Shown piece after piece: positions 25,863-38,442 of a DNA stretch of 64,000 bases; position 1 is the stretch's first letter; each line of letters opens with the position of its first letter. The translations under genes were made by a program, and so were the position numbers. The notes under the pieces were generated by a model that saw only the letters and a list, made by a program, of their open reading frames with translations, was not told the DNA's origin and did no database searches. This DNA is from Selenomonas sputigena ATCC 35185 (GTDB lineage Bacteria; Bacillota; Negativicutes; Selenomonadales; Selenomonadaceae), in assembly GCF_000208405.1 (NCBI RefSeq), contig NC_015437.1:1605501-1669500 (forward strand), in the 5' to 3' direction.

Positions 25863-26507
25863 TCAGCCTTTCAAGGCGGCGATCATGGCGGCCTTGACAT
25901 CGTCAATGGGCTGCCTGCCGTCGATCTCCTTGTAGACGCCTGCCTTCTCGTAGTAGGCGATCAAGGGCTTCGTCTGCGCCTCGTAAACGGAGAGGCGATT
26001 CTTCATCGTCTCCTCGCTGTCGTCTGCACGCTGGTAGAGGTCGCCCGCGCATGTGTCGCAAACCCCCGCCTTCTTGGACGGGTTAAACTTCACATGGTAG
26101 GTCGCGCCGCAGGATTTGCAGATGCGGCGTCCGACGGCGCGCTCGATGAGGTCCGCCGCCGGCACCGTGATGTTGAGGGCTGCGGTGAGGGATAGCCCCA
26201 GCTCTTTGAGGATGCCCGTAAGGGCGTCCGCCTGCTCTGCCGTGCGCGGAAAACCGTCGAGGATGAAGCCCTTCTTGCAGTCGGGCTTCGCGAGCCGCTC
26301 CTTTACGATGCCGATCGTGACCTCGTCCGGCACGAGCTTGCCGGCGTCCATGCAGGCCTTCGCCTGCAGCCCAAGCTCCGTCCCTTCCTTCACGGCGGCG
26401 CGGAACATGTCGCCCGTCGAGATGTGCGGAATGCCGAACTCTTTCACGAGATTGGCCGCCTGCGTGCCTTTGCCGGCGCCCGGCGGACCCATTAACAGGA
26501 TATGCAT
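25863..26507 (-). CDS. adk: Adenylate kinase, zinc-type long form
   Basis: Converts ATP and AMP to two ADP. The 214 residues carry the P-loop GPPGAGKGT at residues 7-15, the AMP-binding region, DGFPRT, and a long LID domain with CKSC and CDTC, so a structural zinc is expected. ATG 26507 is chosen because GGAGG lies 8 nt upstream. It is 13 bp downstream of secY, the standard linkage. Confidence 0.97.
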   Translation of the reverse strand: MHILLMGPPGAGKGTQAANLVKEFGIPHISTGDMFRAAVKEGTELGLQAKACMDAGKLVPDEVTIGIVKERLAKPDCKKGFILDGFPRTAEQADALTGILKELGLSLTAALNITVPAADLIERAVGRRICKSCGATYHVKFNPSKKAGVCDTCAGDLYQRADDSEETMKNRLSVYEAQTKPLIAYYEKAGVYKEIDGRQPIDDVKAAMIAALKG

Positions 26508-26520
26508 CAAAGGACTCCTC

Positions 26521-27777
26521 CTATTTCATGAAACCTTGGTAATGGCGCATGACCACCATGGATTCGATCTGCTTCATCGTGTTCAGCGCAACCCCGACGA
26601 CGATGAGCAGTGCCGTGCCGCCGAAGTACACACCCTCGATGTGGGTCGCGCCCGCGACGAGGTTCGGCAGCACTGCGATGAATGCCAGGAAGAACGCGCC
26701 TGCCAGCGTGATGCGCGTCATGACAGTATCGAGATATTCTTCCGTCGGCTTGCCCGGACGTATGCCCGGGATGAAGCCACCGTATTTTTTCAGGTTCTCT
26801 GCCATATCCGATATCTTTACAGTAACCGCGGTATAAAAGTACGTGAAGAAGATGATGAGCAGCGCGTAGATGCTGGTCTGCAGCGGTGTGCCCCACGCAA
26901 AATAACCGGCGAGTGTGGTCACCCAGGGAACTTCAATAAACTGGGCGACGGTTACTGGAAACATCAGCACGGATGACGCAAAGATGATTGGGATGACGCC
27001 CGCATGATTGACCTTCAGCGGGATATGGCTGGAACTTCCGCCATACGTCTTTTTTCCGACGACCCGTTTCGCGTAGGAAATCGGGACTCTGCGGTTGCCC
27101 TCTTGGATGTAGATGACGAACACGATCATCAAGAGAGCGATGACGGCAAAGACGAATGCGTTGAAATAGCTGATCGTCCCCGCCTGCAAATAACTGTAGA
27201 TCGTGCCGAGATTCTTCGGCAATGCTGCGACGATACCGGCAAAGATGATGAGTGATATGCCGTTTCCGACGCCGTTCGCCGTGATCTGCTCGCCGATCCA
27301 CATGAGGAATATCGTGCCTCCCGTCAAGGTGATCGCGATGATCAGGATGGAGACGGGACTGGGATTCAAGATCGCCTGCTTCAGACCGATCGACATGCCG
27401 ACAGCCTGGAAAAAGGCGAGCGCTACAGTCAGGTAGCGTGTGACCTTCGTCGTTTTCTTGTGCCCTTCCTGCCCTTCTTTGGACCATTGCTCCAAAGTCG
27501 GAATGACAACCGTGAGAAGCTGCATGATGATCGACGCGTTGATGTACGGCGTGATGCTCATCGCAAAGATGGAAAACTTGCTGAATGCACCGCCGGAAAA
27601 GAGATCCAAGAGGCCGAACAGGTTGCCCGTGGCAAACAGCTGCTCAATGGCCGACGGATCGACGCCCGGCACAGGAATGTGCGTACCGAGCCGGAACACG
27701 GCGAACATGATGAGCGTGAAGATGACCTTCTGTCTTAGCTCCGGAATCTTGTAGATGTTCGCAAGGGCTGAAAACAA
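26521..27777 (-). CDS. secY: Protein translocase subunit SecY
   Basis: Channel subunit of the SecYEG translocon in the cytoplasmic membrane. The 418 residues show about ten hydrophobic segments, from [21 protein letters not shown] to a C-terminal [16 protein letters not shown]; the plug and lateral-gate region includes VPGVDPSA. The start is TTG immediately after the TGA of rplO, with GAGGTG inside the rplO end, so the two genes are tightly coupled. Confidence 0.97.
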   Translation of the reverse strand: MFSALANIYKIPELRQKVIFTLIMFAVFRLGTHIPVPGVDPSAIEQLFATGNLFGLLDLFSGGAFSKFSIFAMSITPYINASIIMQLLTVVIPTLEQWSKEGQEGHKKTTKVTRYLTVALAFFQAVGMSIGLKQAILNPSPVSILIIAITLTGGTIFLMWIGEQITANGVGNGISLIIFAGIVAALPKNLGTIYSYLQAGTISYFNAFVFAVIALLMIVFVIYIQEGNRRVPISYAKRVVGKKTYGGSSSHIPLKVNHAGVIPIIFASSVLMFPVTVAQFIEVPWVTTLAGYFAWGTPLQTSIYALLIIFFTYFYTAVTVKISDMAENLKKYGGFIPGIRPGKPTEEYLDTVMTRITLAGAFFLAFIAVLPNLVAGATHIEGVYFGGTALLIVVGVALNTMKQIESMVVMRHYQGFMK

Positions 27778-28218
27778 TCAGATCACCTCGACTTGTCCGC
27801 CTGCCGCCTTGATCTTTTCTTCCGCCGACTTCGTGAAGCCGTTGGCGCGAACCGTGAGCTTCTTCGTGAGTTCGCCCTTGCCGAGAATGCGGATGCCGTC
27901 ACGGACGTTCTTCAGGATGCCCACTTCGACGAGTGCGACGGGATCGACGACAGCGCCGTCCTCAAAGCGGTTCAAGGTTTCGATGTTGACCTCCGCATAA
28001 ATCTTGCGGAACACATTATTGAAGCCGCGCTTCGGAAGCCTGCGGTAGATCGGCATCTGGCCGCCTTCGAAGCCCGTGCGGACGCCGCCGCCGCTCCTCG
28101 AATTCTGACCCTTGTGCCCGCGGCCTGCGGTCTTGCCGTTTCCGCTGCCGATGCCGCGCCCCACGCGGTTGCGCGTCTTTTTGGAGCCGGGCGCCGGGGA
28201 CAATTCATGTAACTTCAT
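27778..28218 (-). CDS. rplO: 50S ribosomal protein L15
   Basis: Large-subunit assembly protein. The 146 residues have the Gly/Arg-rich N-terminal extension ([20 protein letters not shown]) and a globular C-terminal domain. The stop codon abuts the secY start. Confidence 0.97.
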   Translation of the reverse strand: MKLHELSPAPGSKKTRNRVGRGIGSGNGKTAGRGHKGQNSRSGGGVRTGFEGGQMPIYRRLPKRGFNNVFRKIYAEVNIETLNRFEDGAVVDPVALVEVGILKNVRDGIRILGKGELTKKLTVRANGFTKSAEEKIKAAGGQVEVI

Positions 28219-28243
28219 ACTGCTTGCACCTCCTTGTTCTTTC

Positions 28244-28423
28244 TTATATGTTCTCGACCTTCACGAGATGTTCGACCTTGTGGATCTGTCCCTTCAATGC
28301 GTCGTTCATCTCACGCTCCACCGACGAGTTGAGCTTGCGAAGTCCGAGCGAACGAACGGTGGCTCTCTGCGTCTCGGGACGACCGATGAGGCTTCTCGTA
28401 AGAGTGATTTTGACCTTTGCCAT
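28244..28423 (-). CDS. rpmD: 50S ribosomal protein L30
   Basis: A 59-residue product read directly on the minus strand: [20 protein letters not shown], then [15 protein letters not shown] and a C-terminal HLVKVENI. It has the normal length and position between rpsE and rplO. ATG 28423 follows GGAGG. Confidence 0.94.
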   Translation of the reverse strand: MAKVKITLTRSLIGRPETQRATVRSLGLRKLNSSVEREMNDALKGQIHKVEHLVKVENI

Positions 28424-28435
28424 CGAACTTCCTCC

Positions 28436-28966
28436 TTAACCTAAGAGTTCCTGCACCGTCTTGCCGCGCAGTTCAGCGACCGCTTCAGCACGCTTGAGCT
28501 GCTCGAGACCCTTGACCGTGGCGCGAACCATGTTGTTCGGATTCGACGAGCCAAGAGACTTCGTGAGGATGTCGCGAATGCCCGCAAGCTCCAAGACGGC
28601 GCGCGCAGGGCCGCCCGCGATGACGCCGGTACCTTTGGCGGCGGGCTTCAAGAGCACGCGGCCTGCACCGAAGATGCCGATCATCTCGTGCGGAATCGTC
28701 GTATCCTTCAAGGAAACCTCGATGAGGTTCTTCTTCGCGTCCTCGATGCCCTTTCGTATTGCCTCGGGCACTTCGCTCGCCTTGCCGAGGCCTGCGCCAA
28801 CCTTGCCCTTCTTGTTGCCCACGACTACGAGGGCGCTGAAGGAGAAACGGCGGCCGCCCTTGACGACTTTGGCAACGCGGTTGATGTAAACGACCTTCTC
28901 CTCAAATTCAGGAGTCTCGTTGTTTCTGTCCCGGTCCCTGTCATGGTTCCTGTCCATTCTAGCCAT
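28436..28966 (-). CDS. rpsE: 30S ribosomal protein S5
   Basis: Part of the mRNA entry site and decoding accuracy centre. The 176 residues have a charged N-terminal extension rich in Asp/Arg/Asn ([13 protein letters not shown]) ahead of the usual [23 protein letters not shown] 28966 lies 7 nt after GGAGG. Confidence 0.97.
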   Translation of the reverse strand: MARMDRNHDRDRDRNNETPEFEEKVVYINRVAKVVKGGRRFSFSALVVVGNKKGKVGAGLGKASEVPEAIRKGIEDAKKNLIEVSLKDTTIPHEMIGIFGAGRVLLKPAAKGTGVIAGGPARAVLELAGIRDILTKSLGSSNPNNMVRATVKGLEQLKRAEAVAELRGKTVQELLG

Positions 28967-28985
28967 TCATTTACCTCCTTGCAAG

Positions 28986-29345
28986 TCAGAATTTGAGGCC
29001 TGCCTCGCGCGCTGCTTCCGCGAGCGCCGCGACGCGACCGTGGTAGATGTAGCCCCCGCGGTCAAAGACAACCTCGGTGATGCCCTTTTCAAGTGCGCGT
29101 TTTGCGACAGCGGCGCCGACAGCCTTCGCGGCCTCGATGTTGCCGCCGTAGTTCGAGAATCCCTTGTCCTTCGAACTCGCCGAGACGAGCGTCACACCCT
29201 TCTCGTCGTCGATCACCTGCGCGTAGATGTTCGCGAGGCTTCTGTATACGTTGAGGCGCGGACGCTCTGCCGTGCCCGAAACGTGGTTACGGACGCGCAG
29301 GTGGCGCTTCTGCCTTGCCTTGTTCTTGTCTGCCTTGATCAGCAC
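28986..29345 (-). CDS. rplR: 50S ribosomal protein L18
   Basis: Binds 5S rRNA in the central protuberance. The product has about 119 residues, with [18 protein letters not shown] and [20 protein letters not shown] typical of the family. Two in-frame GTG codons compete; 29345 is favoured because GGAG lies 8 nt upstream, whereas it nearly touches 29354. Confidence 0.95.
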   Translation of the reverse strand: MLIKADKNKARQKRHLRVRNHVSGTAERPRLNVYRSLANIYAQVIDDEKGVTLVSASSKDKGFSNYGGNIEAAKAVGAAVAKRALEKGITEVVFDRGGYIYHGRVAALAEAAREAGLKF

Positions 29346-29373
29346 TATGGTCACTCCTTTCCTTTAAGCTGCC

Positions 29374-29925
29374 TTATTTCTTCGCCTTGGCGCCGGCCTT
29401 ACCGACCTTGCGGCGGATGTGCTCGCCCTCGTACTTGATGCCCTTGCCCTTGTACGGTTCAGGCAGGCGATAGCTGCGGATCTTTGCAGCGATGGCGCCG
29501 ACAGCTTCTTTGTCGATGCCCGAAACGACGATGCTCGTCGCGCTGGGCGCGTCAAGCGTGATGCCTGCGGGCGGCTCGACAATGACGGGATGGGAAAAAC
29601 CCAAGGAAAGGTTCAGATTCTTGCCCTGCTTCGCGGCACGATAGCCGACGCCGTTGATTTCGAGCGTCTTCTTGAAGCCTTCCGTCACGCCGACCACCAT
29701 GTTGTTGATGAGCGTACGCGTGAGGCCGTGCAGGGAGCGGTGCTCCTTGTCGTCCGACGGACGCGTGACCGTGAGGACATTGCCCTCGACCGCGATCTTC
29801 ATGTCCGGATGAAGCTCGCGGAAAAGCTCGCCCTTCGGACCCTTTACTGTCACCTTGTTGACTTCCTCGATCTTGACGGTTACGCCAGCGGGAATCTCAA
29901 TCGGTGCTCTGCCAATTCTCGACAT
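29374..29925 (-). CDS. rplF: 50S ribosomal protein L6
   Basis: A 183-residue protein of the factor-binding region, built of two related domains. The start [20 protein letters not shown] and the C-terminal [19 protein letters not shown] signature are both present. It lies 18 bp after rpsH. Confidence 0.97.
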   Translation of the reverse strand: MSRIGRAPIEIPAGVTVKIEEVNKVTVKGPKGELFRELHPDMKIAVEGNVLTVTRPSDDKEHRSLHGLTRTLINNMVVGVTEGFKKTLEINGVGYRAAKQGKNLNLSLGFSHPVIVEPPAGITLDAPSATSIVVSGIDKEAVGAIAAKIRSYRLPEPYKGKGIKYEGEHIRRKVGKAGAKAKK

Positions 29926-29943
29926 CTTTTCACCTCCAGACGT

Positions 29944-30342
29944 TTACCAGACATAGGCGACGACTTCGCCGCCAAGGCCGGCCTTGCGGGCTTCCTTGTC
30001 GCTCATGATCCCCTTCGACGTGGAGATGATGGCGATGCCGAGTCCGCCGAGGACGCGCGGCAGCTCATCGTGCTTCGCATAAGCGCGAAGACCAGGCTTC
30101 GAGATGCGCTTGATGCCCGTGATGACCTTCTCACGTGCGGGGCCGTACTTGAGGAAAACCGTCAGCATGCCCTGCTTCGAGTCTGCCGTGAAGGTGTAAT
30201 CCTTGATGAAGCCCTCTTCCTTCAAGACCTCGGCGATTGCCTTCTTGATCTTGGAGGCGGGAATCTCCACCTTGGAGTGGTAGACGGAGTTCGCGTTGCG
30301 AACGCGCGTCAGCATATCTGCAATAGGATCAGTCATTACCAT
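29944..30342 (-). CDS. rpsH: 30S ribosomal protein S8
   Basis: Primary 16S rRNA-binding protein and, in other bacteria, the repressor of the spc operon. The product has 132 residues starting [18 protein letters not shown], with [20 protein letters not shown] near the end. ATG 30342 is preferred to 30336 because GGGAGG is 11 nt before it. The 89-bp gap upstream to rpsN shows no clear extra gene. Confidence 0.95.
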   Translation of the reverse strand: MVMTDPIADMLTRVRNANSVYHSKVEIPASKIKKAIAEVLKEEGFIKDYTFTADSKQGMLTVFLKYGPAREKVITGIKRISKPGLRAYAKHDELPRVLGGLGIAIISTSKGIMSDKEARKAGLGGEVVAYVW

Positions 30343-30431
30343 GGAACCGATATCCTCCCTTTCATACGTTTCGAGGAAGCAGCGCACAAAGACTGCGGCA
30401 GCTTCCTTTCCTTTCGCTCAAAAGCGAATTT

Positions 30432-30617
30432 TTACCAGCTGGCTTTCGTCACGCCGGGAATGGCGCCGTTGTAGCTCTGCTCGCGGAAGCAGATGCGGCA
30501 CATGTCGAACTTCCTCATGTAGCCATGCGGACGGCCGCAGATCTTGCAGCGGTTGTGCTGGCGCACCTTGAACTTCGGCTGCTGGCTCCACTTTTCGATC
30601 ATCGATTTCTTAGCCAC
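30432..30617 (-). CDS. rpsN: 30S ribosomal protein S14, zinc type
   Basis: The short, zinc-binding S14 of 61 residues with ligands in [10 protein letters not shown] and MCRICF, ending IPGVTKASW. The start is GTG after AGGAGG. It lies 17 bp after rplE. Confidence 0.97.
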   Translation of the reverse strand: MAKKSMIEKWSQQPKFKVRQHNRCKICGRPHGYMRKFDMCRICFREQSYNGAIPGVTKASW

Positions 30618-30634
30618 AGTTCATACCTCCTTCT

Positions 30635-31174
30635 TTAAGCCTTGAAGGGCATGCCTAGGAGCTTCAAGAGCTCGCGCGCCTCTTCGTCTTTTTCCGCTGT
30701 CGTGACGATGACGATGTTCATGCCGCGCAGCTTGTCAATCTTGTCGTACTCGATCTCGGGGAAGATGAGCTGCTCCTTGAGACCGACCGCATAATTGCCG
30801 CGGCCGTCAAAAGCCGTGCTGCTCACGCCGCGGAAGTCGCGGACGCGCGGCAGGGCGACGTTGATGAACTTGTCGAGGAACTGGTACATGCGCGTGCCGC
30901 GCAGCGTGACCTTCGTGCCGATCGGCATGCCTTCCCTGAGCTTCCAGGCGGCAAGCGACTTCTTCGCGCGCGTCAGGATGGGCTTCTGCCCCGCAATGAT
31001 CGTCAGATCATTGACGGCGGAGTCGAGAGCCTTGGGATTGCCGACGGCTTCGCCGACGCCCATGTTGATGATGACCTTCTCGATCTTCGGAAGCTGCATG
31101 ATGTTCTTGTAGCCGAACTTCTTCGTGAGCTCAGGCACAACTTCGTTCTTGTACTTTTCCTGTAATCTTTCCAA
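30635..31174 (-). CDS. rplE: 50S ribosomal protein L5
   Basis: 5S rRNA-binding protein of the central protuberance that touches P-site tRNA. The 179 residues have [20 protein letters not shown] and the C-terminal [19 protein letters not shown] typical of the family. The start is TTG after AGGAGG. Confidence 0.97.
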   Translation of the reverse strand: MERLQEKYKNEVVPELTKKFGYKNIMQLPKIEKVIINMGVGEAVGNPKALDSAVNDLTIIAGQKPILTRAKKSLAAWKLREGMPIGTKVTLRGTRMYQFLDKFINVALPRVRDFRGVSSTAFDGRGNYAVGLKEQLIFPEIEYDKIDKLRGMNIVIVTTAEKDEEARELLKLLGMPFKA

Positions 31175-31195
31175 ACCGTGCTCCTCCTTCCTCGA

Positions 31196-31528
31196 TTATT
31201 TCGTCTGGTCGATGACTTCGCCGCACTTCTTGCAGGCGCGAACCATCTTGCCGTTGACTTCCTTCTTGCCCGTGCGCGCGGCCTTCTTGCAAGCCGGGCA
31301 TACGAGCATGACCTTGCAGGCGTTCAGAGGGGCTTCCTTCTGGATGATGCCGCCCTGCGGGTACTTCTGGCTCGGCTTCGTATGGCGCTTCACCTTGTTC
31401 ACGCCCTCGACGACGACCTTGCCCTTCTTCGGCAGAGCCTCGACGATCTTGCCCTCTTTGCCCTTGTCCTTGCCTGCGAGGACGACGACCGTGTCGCCTT
31501 TCTTTACGTGCAGTTTCACCTGTGACAA
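31196..31528 (-). CDS. rplX: 50S ribosomal protein L24 with zinc-ribbon tail
   Basis: Early assembly protein with an N-terminal KOW fold ([20 protein letters not shown]). The C-terminal part carries CPAC and CKKC pairs, a probable zinc ribbon that many L24 proteins replace by other residues. TTG 31528 (LSQVKLHV) is chosen because AGGAGG lies 7 nt before it, giving 110 residues; the next upstream TTG is part of the end of rplN. Confidence 0.95.
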   Translation of the reverse strand: MSQVKLHVKKGDTVVVLAGKDKGKEGKIVEALPKKGKVVVEGVNKVKRHTKPSQKYPQGGIIQKEAPLNACKVMLVCPACKKAARTGKKEVNGKMVRACKKCGEVIDQTK

Positions 31529-31542
31529 AATAGCGCCTCCTA

Positions 31543-31911
31543 TCAAAGAACTTCAGGAGCCAAGGAAACGATCTTCATGAAATCCTTCTCGCGCAGCTCC
31601 CTGGCCACGGGGCCAAAAATACGGGTTCCTCTCGGCGTCTTGTCTTCCTTGATGAGCACGGCGGCGTTCTCGTCGAAGCGGATGAAAGAGCCGTCCGGAC
31701 GACGGATGCCCTTGACGCTTCGGACGACGACAGCCTTGACGACATCGCCCTTCTTGACCGTGCCGCCGGGGGCTGCTGCCTTGACGGCAGCCACGATAAC
31801 ATCACCGATGTTGGCATACTTGCGGTACGAGCCGCCGAGCACGCGGATGCACATGATCTCTTTTGCGCCCGTATTGTCGCCAACATTCAGCATGGTCTGC
31901 TGTTGAATCAA
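31543..31911 (-). CDS. rplN: 50S ribosomal protein L14
   Basis: Interface protein forming intersubunit bridges. The 122 residues include [20 protein letters not shown] and the conserved [20 protein letters not shown]. The start is TTG after GGGAGG. Confidence 0.97.
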   Translation of the reverse strand: MIQQQTMLNVGDNTGAKEIMCIRVLGGSYRKYANIGDVIVAAVKAAAPGGTVKKGDVVKAVVVRSVKGIRRPDGSFIRFDENAAVLIKEDKTPRGTRIFGPVARELREKDFMKIVSLAPEVL

Positions 31912-31944
31912 TGTATGAACCTCCCTTTCGAGATAGTGGCGAAA

Positions 31945-32202
31945 TTATTTCGCCCTCTCGACGATTTTCACGACTCTCCAGCGCTTGTGCTTCGAGAGCG
32001 GGCGGGTCTCCATCAGAGCCACCGTATCGCCGACATGCGCCTCGTTGTTCTCGTCGTGCGCCTGGAACTTCACCGTCTTCTTGACGGCCTTCTTATAGAG
32101 CTTGTGCTGCTCAATGTCGACAACGGCGACGACGACGGTCTTGTCCATCTTGTCGCTTACGACCTTGCCGACTCTCGTCTTGCGTTCATTTCTCTCGCTC
32201 AT
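31945..32202 (-). CDS. rpsQ: 30S ribosomal protein S17
   Basis: 16S rRNA-binding OB-fold protein of 85 residues ([20 protein letters not shown], then [18 protein letters not shown]). ATG 32202 is used because GGAGG lies 7 nt upstream. Confidence 0.96.
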   Translation of the reverse strand: MSERNERKTRVGKVVSDKMDKTVVVAVVDIEQHKLYKKAVKKTVKFQAHDENNEAHVGDTVALMETRPLSKHKRWRVVKIVERAK

Positions 32203-32230
32203 CAAAGAGCCTCCTTCCTCTGCATATCAA

Positions 32231-32443
32231 TCAATTCTTCGCCAAGCAAACGTCCTGATTCTCAAGTTCGCGCTGCACCGTCTTGACGCGCGCGATCGAC
32301 TTCTTGACTTCCTTGATACGCATCGGATTCTCCAGCTGGCCGGTAGCGTGCTGGAAACGGAGGTTAAACAGCTCCTGTTTGAGCGAAGCGAGCTTTTCAA
32401 CAAGCTCCCCGGCATTCAAGTCGCGTATCTCATTAACCTTCAT
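32231..32443 (-). CDS. rpmC: 50S ribosomal protein L29
   Basis: Small two-helix protein near the tunnel exit that helps bind trigger factor and SRP. The 70 residues start [20 protein letters not shown]. Its start overlaps the end of rplP by 11 bp. Confidence 0.96.
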   Translation of the reverse strand: MKVNEIRDLNAGELVEKLASLKQELFNLRFQHATGQLENPMRIKEVKKSIARVKTVQRELENQDVCLAKN

Positions 32444-32881
32444 TTACTTCACCGCCCTCTGCTGCTTTCAGTGACTCCTCGCGCGTGACGAATTTCGTGC
32501 GGATCGGCAGCTTGTGGCCTGCAAGGCGCATGGCCTCCATGGCAACTTCCTTCGACACGCCGTTCATCTCGAAGAGTACACGACCGGGCTTGACGACGCA
32601 CACCCAGTACTCAGGCGAGCCCTTGCCGCTGCCCATGCGGGTCTCGGCCGGCTTCGCCGTGACCGGCTTGTCGGGGAAGATCTTAATCCAGACCTTACCG
32701 CCGCGCTTGATGTAACGCGTCATGGCGATACGGGCGGCTTCGATCTGACGGTTCGTGATCCATGCCGGCTCCAGCGCCACAAGGCCGAACTCACCGTGGC
32801 TGACCGTGTTGCCGCGATGTGCCTTGCCCTTCATGCGGCCACGGAACTGCTTGCGGTATTTGACTCTCTTCGGTAATAACA

Positions 32882-32882
<1 letters not shown>
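32433..32882 (-). CDS. rplP: 50S ribosomal protein L16
   Basis: A-site tRNA-contacting protein of 149 residues, with [19 protein letters not shown] and [19 protein letters not shown]. It overlaps rpsC by one base (TAATG) and rpmC by 11 bp, so the three are coupled. Confidence 0.97.
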
Positions 32883-33553
<671 letters not shown>

Positions 33554-33569
33554 ACCTTTTCCCTCCTCC

Positions 33570-33902
33570 TCATCTTTCTTCCACGGCGACAGTGACGTGG
33601 GACGTGCGCTTCAAAATCTTGAACGCCTGCCCACGCGAACGCGGGTGGATGCGCTTGAGTGTCGGGCCCTGATCGACATAAGCCGTCTTGATGTAGAGCT
33701 TGTCGACATTCATGTCGAAGTTGTTCTCGGCATTGGAAACGGCGGATTTCAATACCTTCTCTATGACGTCCGCACCGATTTTCGGCGTGAACTTCAAGAT
33801 TGCGAAAGCTTCGGCGATGTTCTTGCCACGGATGAGATCCATGACGACACGCACCTTGCGCGGCGCAATCCGTACATACTTGGCTGTAGCTTTTGCTTCC
33901 AA
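33570..33902 (-). CDS. rplV: 50S ribosomal protein L22
   Basis: Lines the peptide exit tunnel. The 110 residues have [20 protein letters not shown] and the tail [19 protein letters not shown]. The start is TTG 33902 (EAKATAKY), 10 nt after GGAGG. Confidence 0.96.
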   Translation of the reverse strand: MEAKATAKYVRIAPRKVRVVMDLIRGKNIAEAFAILKFTPKIGADVIEKVLKSAVSNAENNFDMNVDKLYIKTAYVDQGPTLKRIHPRSRGQAFKILKRTSHVTVAVEER

Positions 33903-33925
33903 AGGGGAAATGCCTCCTTTCGCTC

Positions 33926-34207
33926 TTATCTCAGCGAAGTCTTGCGCTCTTCGCCGGCATGGCCCTTGAACGTGCGCGTCGGAGCGAACTCTCCGAGCTT
34001 ATGTCCGACCATGTCTTCCGTCACATATACAGGAACGTGCTTGCGGCCGTCGTGCACGGCGATCGTGTGACCCACGAAATCCGGCAGGATCGTGGAACTC
34101 CTCGACCACGTCTTCACGACCTTCTTGTCGTTCGCCGCATTGAGCGCGTCAATTTTCTTCACGAGACTTTCTTGTACGAAAGGTCCCTTCTTGACTGATC
34201 TCGACAA
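33926..34207 (-). CDS. rpsS: 30S ribosomal protein S19
   Basis: 30S head protein of 93 residues ([20 protein letters not shown], and [19 protein letters not shown]). The start is TTG after AAGGAGG. Confidence 0.97.
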   Translation of the reverse strand: MSRSVKKGPFVQESLVKKIDALNAANDKKVVKTWSRSSTILPDFVGHTIAVHDGRKHVPVYVTEDMVGHKLGEFAPTRTFKGHAGEERKTSLR

Positions 34208-34256
34208 AATATATCCTCCTTCCGCTCAGGCAGCCTGAGCTGCCTTCCTCCACGAA

Positions 34257-35081
34257 TTACTTGCGGCCACGCACGATGAGCTTGTCCGACGCCTTCTTGC
34301 GGCGCGTCTTGGCGCCCATCGCGCACTTGCCCCACTTCGTGACCGGATGCTTGCGGCCGACCGGGCTGCGCCCTTCGCCGCCGCCATGCGGATGGTCGTT
34401 CGGGTTCATCGCTACGCCGCGATTCTCCGGACGCTTGCCGAGCCAGCGATTGCGCCCTGCCTTGCCGATCGTGATGTTCTCATGCTCGAGGTTGCCGACC
34501 TGGCCGATCGTCGCGCGGCAGTTGATGTGCACCTTGCGAAGCTCGCCCGAGGGAAGACGCAGGAGCGCGTAGTCGTTCTCCTTCGCCATGAGCTGCACGG
34601 CGCTGCCGGCGCTTCTTGCGAGCTGTGCGCCCTTGCCGATCTTCAGCTCGATGTTGTGAATCATCGTGCCGACGGGAATGTTCTTGATGGGAAGCGCGTT
34701 GCCGACCTTGATGTCAGCCTCTGCGCCCGACTCCACCTTGTCGCCGACCTTGAGGCCGTTCGGTGCGAGGATGTAGCGCTTCTCGCCATCCGCGTAGTTC
34801 AGGAGGGCGATGCGAGCGCTGCGGTTCGGATCGTACTCGATCGTCGCGACGCGGGCGGGGATGCCGTCCTTCGTGCGCTTGAAGTCGATGATACGGTAGC
34901 GGCGCTTGTGACCGCCGCCCTGATGGCGAACCGTCATGCGGCCCTGCTGATTGCGTCCGCCATGGCTCTTGAGGCTCTCGACGAGGGATTTCTCCGGCTT
35001 GTCCGTCGTGATTTCGTCAAACGACGCGACCGTCATGAACCTGCGGCCTGCGGAATAAGGTTTGAAACTTTTGATTGCCAC
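34257..35081 (-). CDS. rplB: 50S ribosomal protein L2
   Basis: Highly conserved protein near the peptidyl transferase centre. The 274 residues contain [20 protein letters not shown] and the conserved [17 protein letters not shown], with the conserved His. The start is GTG 35081 after GGAGG. Confidence 0.98.
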   Translation of the reverse strand: MAIKSFKPYSAGRRFMTVASFDEITTDKPEKSLVESLKSHGGRNQQGRMTVRHQGGGHKRRYRIIDFKRTKDGIPARVATIEYDPNRSARIALLNYADGEKRYILAPNGLKVGDKVESGAEADIKVGNALPIKNIPVGTMIHNIELKIGKGAQLARSAGSAVQLMAKENDYALLRLPSGELRKVHINCRATIGQVGNLEHENITIGKAGRNRWLGKRPENRGVAMNPNDHPHGGGEGRSPVGRKHPVTKWGKCAMGAKTRRKKASDKLIVRGRK

Positions 35082-35106
35082 TTCTTTTTACCTCCTTTGC
35101 TCGATT

Positions 35107-35388
35107 TTATGCCTGGAAGAACTCGATCGTCTCGCCTGGAGCGAGCTTCACAATCGCCTTCTTGTAGTCCGAGCGCTTGCCGACGAAGCGACCCATGCGC
35201 TTCACCTTGCCGCTGACGTTGACCGTGTTCACGTTTGCGACCTTCACATTGAAGACCTGTGCGACCGCCTTGGCGATCTCGATCTTGTTCGCTTTCTTGG
35301 CGACGACGAAGACATACTTGCCTTCCTCCATGAGCTGGGTGCTTTTCTCCGTGATCAGCGGGCGGATGAGGATATCGCGTGCGTCCAT
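35107..35388 (-). CDS. rplW: 50S ribosomal protein L23
   Basis: Tunnel-exit protein that docks trigger factor and SRP. The 93 residues start [20 protein letters not shown]. It overlaps rplD by one base. Confidence 0.97.
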   Translation of the reverse strand: MDARDILIRPLITEKSTQLMEEGKYVFVVAKKANKIEIAKAVAQVFNVKVANVNTVNVSGKVKRMGRFVGKRSDYKKAIVKLAPGETIEFFQA

Positions 35389-36011
35389 TATGCGAGCACC
35401 TCCTCGATTTTTTCTATCGCAGCCTTCGTGATGAAGAGCTTCGTGTGGTTCAGGATGTCGTAGACGTTGAGGCCCATCGTATTGATCGCCTTGACGCCGG
35501 GGATATTGCGCGAAGAAAGCTCGACGTTTTCGTTCTCATCGAGCGTGATGATGAGGCTCTTCGCATCGACGCCGAAATCGCCGAGCATCTTGACGACGCT
35601 CTTCGTCTTCGGGGCATCGAACTGAAGGTCGTCGAGGACGATGAAATCACCGCTCGCCACCTTGTCCGAGAGCGCGCACTTGATCGCGAGGCGGCGCTGC
35701 TTCTTCGGCATGCGGAAGGCATACGAGCGCGGCTGCGGGCCGAAGACCGTGCCGCCGCCGACCCACAGCGGGGAGCGCGTCGAGCCGCTTCTTGCACGAC
35801 CCGTGCCCTTCTGTCTCCACGGCTTTCTGCCGCCGCCCCTCACGAGGCCGCGCGTCTTCGTCGCATGCGTGCCGAGACGGCGCGATGCGAGCTGCATGAC
35901 GACGGCCTGATGCACGAGGCCGGCATTCATCTCCACGCCGAAGACGCTGTCATTCAATTCGATATCGCCAACCTGCTGGTTTGCGCTATTATAAACTGCT
36001 ACTTTTGGCAT
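35388..36011 (-). CDS. rplD: 50S ribosomal protein L4
   Basis: Forms the tunnel constriction with L22. The 207 residues show the extended loop [20 protein letters not shown]. In enteric bacteria L4 represses the S10 operon; whether it does so here is unknown. Confidence 0.97.
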   Translation of the reverse strand: MPKVAVYNSANQQVGDIELNDSVFGVEMNAGLVHQAVVMQLASRRLGTHATKTRGLVRGGGRKPWRQKGTGRARSGSTRSPLWVGGGTVFGPQPRSYAFRMPKKQRRLAIKCALSDKVASGDFIVLDDLQFDAPKTKSVVKMLGDFGVDAKSLIITLDENENVELSSRNIPGVKAINTMGLNVYDILNHTKLFITKAAIEKIEEVLA

Positions 36012-36034
36012 AAGTTAGCAATCCTCCTTCCAGA

Positions 36035-36694
36035 TTATTTTTCCGCCTTTTTCGGCTTGTCCGGCTTGACCGTGGCGCGAACCACGACAAGACCCTTCTT
36101 CGGGCCCGGGATTGCGCCCTTGATGAGGATGAGGTTGCGCTCCGCGTCCACACGGACGACGGAAAGACGCTGCACCGTGACCCTCGCATGACCCATCTGG
36201 CCAGGAAGCTTCTTTCCCTTCAAGACGCGGCCGCCATGACCGCTGATCATCGCGCCCGTCGAACCGGGTTCACGGTGCGACTTCGAGCCGTGACCCATGG
36301 GGCCGCGCGCGAAGTTGTGGCGCTTGATCGTACCGGCGAAGCCCTTGCCCTTCGAGGTGCCCGTCACATCGACGAGGTCGCCGGCAGCAAATATGTCAAC
36401 GCCGATGGTATCACCGACGTTATATTCCGAAGCATCAGTAAGACGCATCTCGCGGATGAAGCGCACAGGCGCGACTCCCGCCTTGGCGAAGTGACCTTTC
36501 AGAGGCTTCGTGACCCTCTTCTCCTTGACTTCGCCGAAGCCGATCTGGACAGCGTTGTAGCCGTCGTTCTCCACGGTCTTGTTCATGATGACAACATTGT
36601 TGCCCGACTCGACGACCGTGACAGGGACGACAGTGCCCTCTTCCGTAAAGATCTGCGTCATGCCAAGTTTTCTTCCCAAAATAGCTTTCGACAT
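36035..36694 (-). CDS. rplC: 50S ribosomal protein L3
   Basis: Early assembly protein reaching the peptidyl transferase centre. The product has 219 residues, with [16 protein letters not shown] at the start and the central loop [23 protein letters not shown] 36694 is placed 6 nt after GGGGAGGTG. Confidence 0.97.
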   Translation of the reverse strand: MSKAILGRKLGMTQIFTEEGTVVPVTVVESGNNVVIMNKTVENDGYNAVQIGFGEVKEKRVTKPLKGHFAKAGVAPVRFIREMRLTDASEYNVGDTIGVDIFAAGDLVDVTGTSKGKGFAGTIKRHNFARGPMGHGSKSHREPGSTGAMISGHGGRVLKGKKLPGQMGHARVTVQRLSVVRVDAERNLILIKGAIPGPKKGLVVVRATVKPDKPKKAEK

Positions 36695-36709
36695 AAATTC
36701 CACCTCCCC

Positions 36710-37021
36710 TTACAGCTTGATCTCGATGTCCACCCCGGCCGGCAGGTCAAGGCGCATCAGTGCGTCCACCGTCTTGTTGGAAGGATCGAGGATGTCGATG
36801 AGGCGCTTGTGCGTGCGCATCTCGAACTGCTCGCGCGAATCCTTGTTGACGTGCGGGGAACGCAGGATCGTGTAGATGTTCTTCTCCGTGGGGAGCGGAA
36901 TCGGACCCGACACACGAGCGCCCGTCCTCTTCGCGGTATCGACAATCTTAACCGCGCTCTGGTCGAGAGCCTTGTGATCGTAGGCCTTCAAACGAATACG
37001 GATTTTCTGCTGTTTCGACAA
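36710..37021 (-). CDS. rpsJ: 30S ribosomal protein S10
   Basis: 30S head protein, also known as NusE in antitermination complexes. The start is TTG 37021 ([20 protein letters not shown]) after AGGAGG, giving 103 residues, the family length; a longer in-frame reading is not supported. First gene of the S10 operon. Confidence 0.96.
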   Translation of the reverse strand: MSKQQKIRIRLKAYDHKALDQSAVKIVDTAKRTGARVSGPIPLPTEKNIYTILRSPHVNKDSREQFEMRTHKRLIDILDPSNKTVDALMRLDLPAGVDIEIKL

Positions 37022-37235
37022 TGTTTTTTCCTCCTTGTCGTCCGGACTCCATGGCCCAAACATTTCTCCGCAGCAGTTCCCTCGGCTCTGCCGAGCCATC
37101 TGCCGCGTCATCGCATGGGAGCAATAAGGAAGCGCTGAACTTGTCAGTGATTCCGGAAATGAGATAAATACACAAGGCCTTTATAAAGGGCTGCGAGACC
37201 GCAGCCCTTACAAAAGCCTTTATGGAATTAGCGTC
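37022..37235 (-). other. tuf-rpsJ intergenic region
   Basis: A 214-bp gap between the str and S10 operons. It holds a 10-bp hairpin AAGGGCTGCG/CGCAGCCCTT (37186-37209) just after tuf, which may act as a weak terminator although its T run is poor. I see no consensus promoter for the S10 operon here. Confidence 0.5.
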
Positions 37236-38423
<1,188 letters not shown>

Positions 38424-38442
38424 GTTGTTTTTTCCTCCCTCG

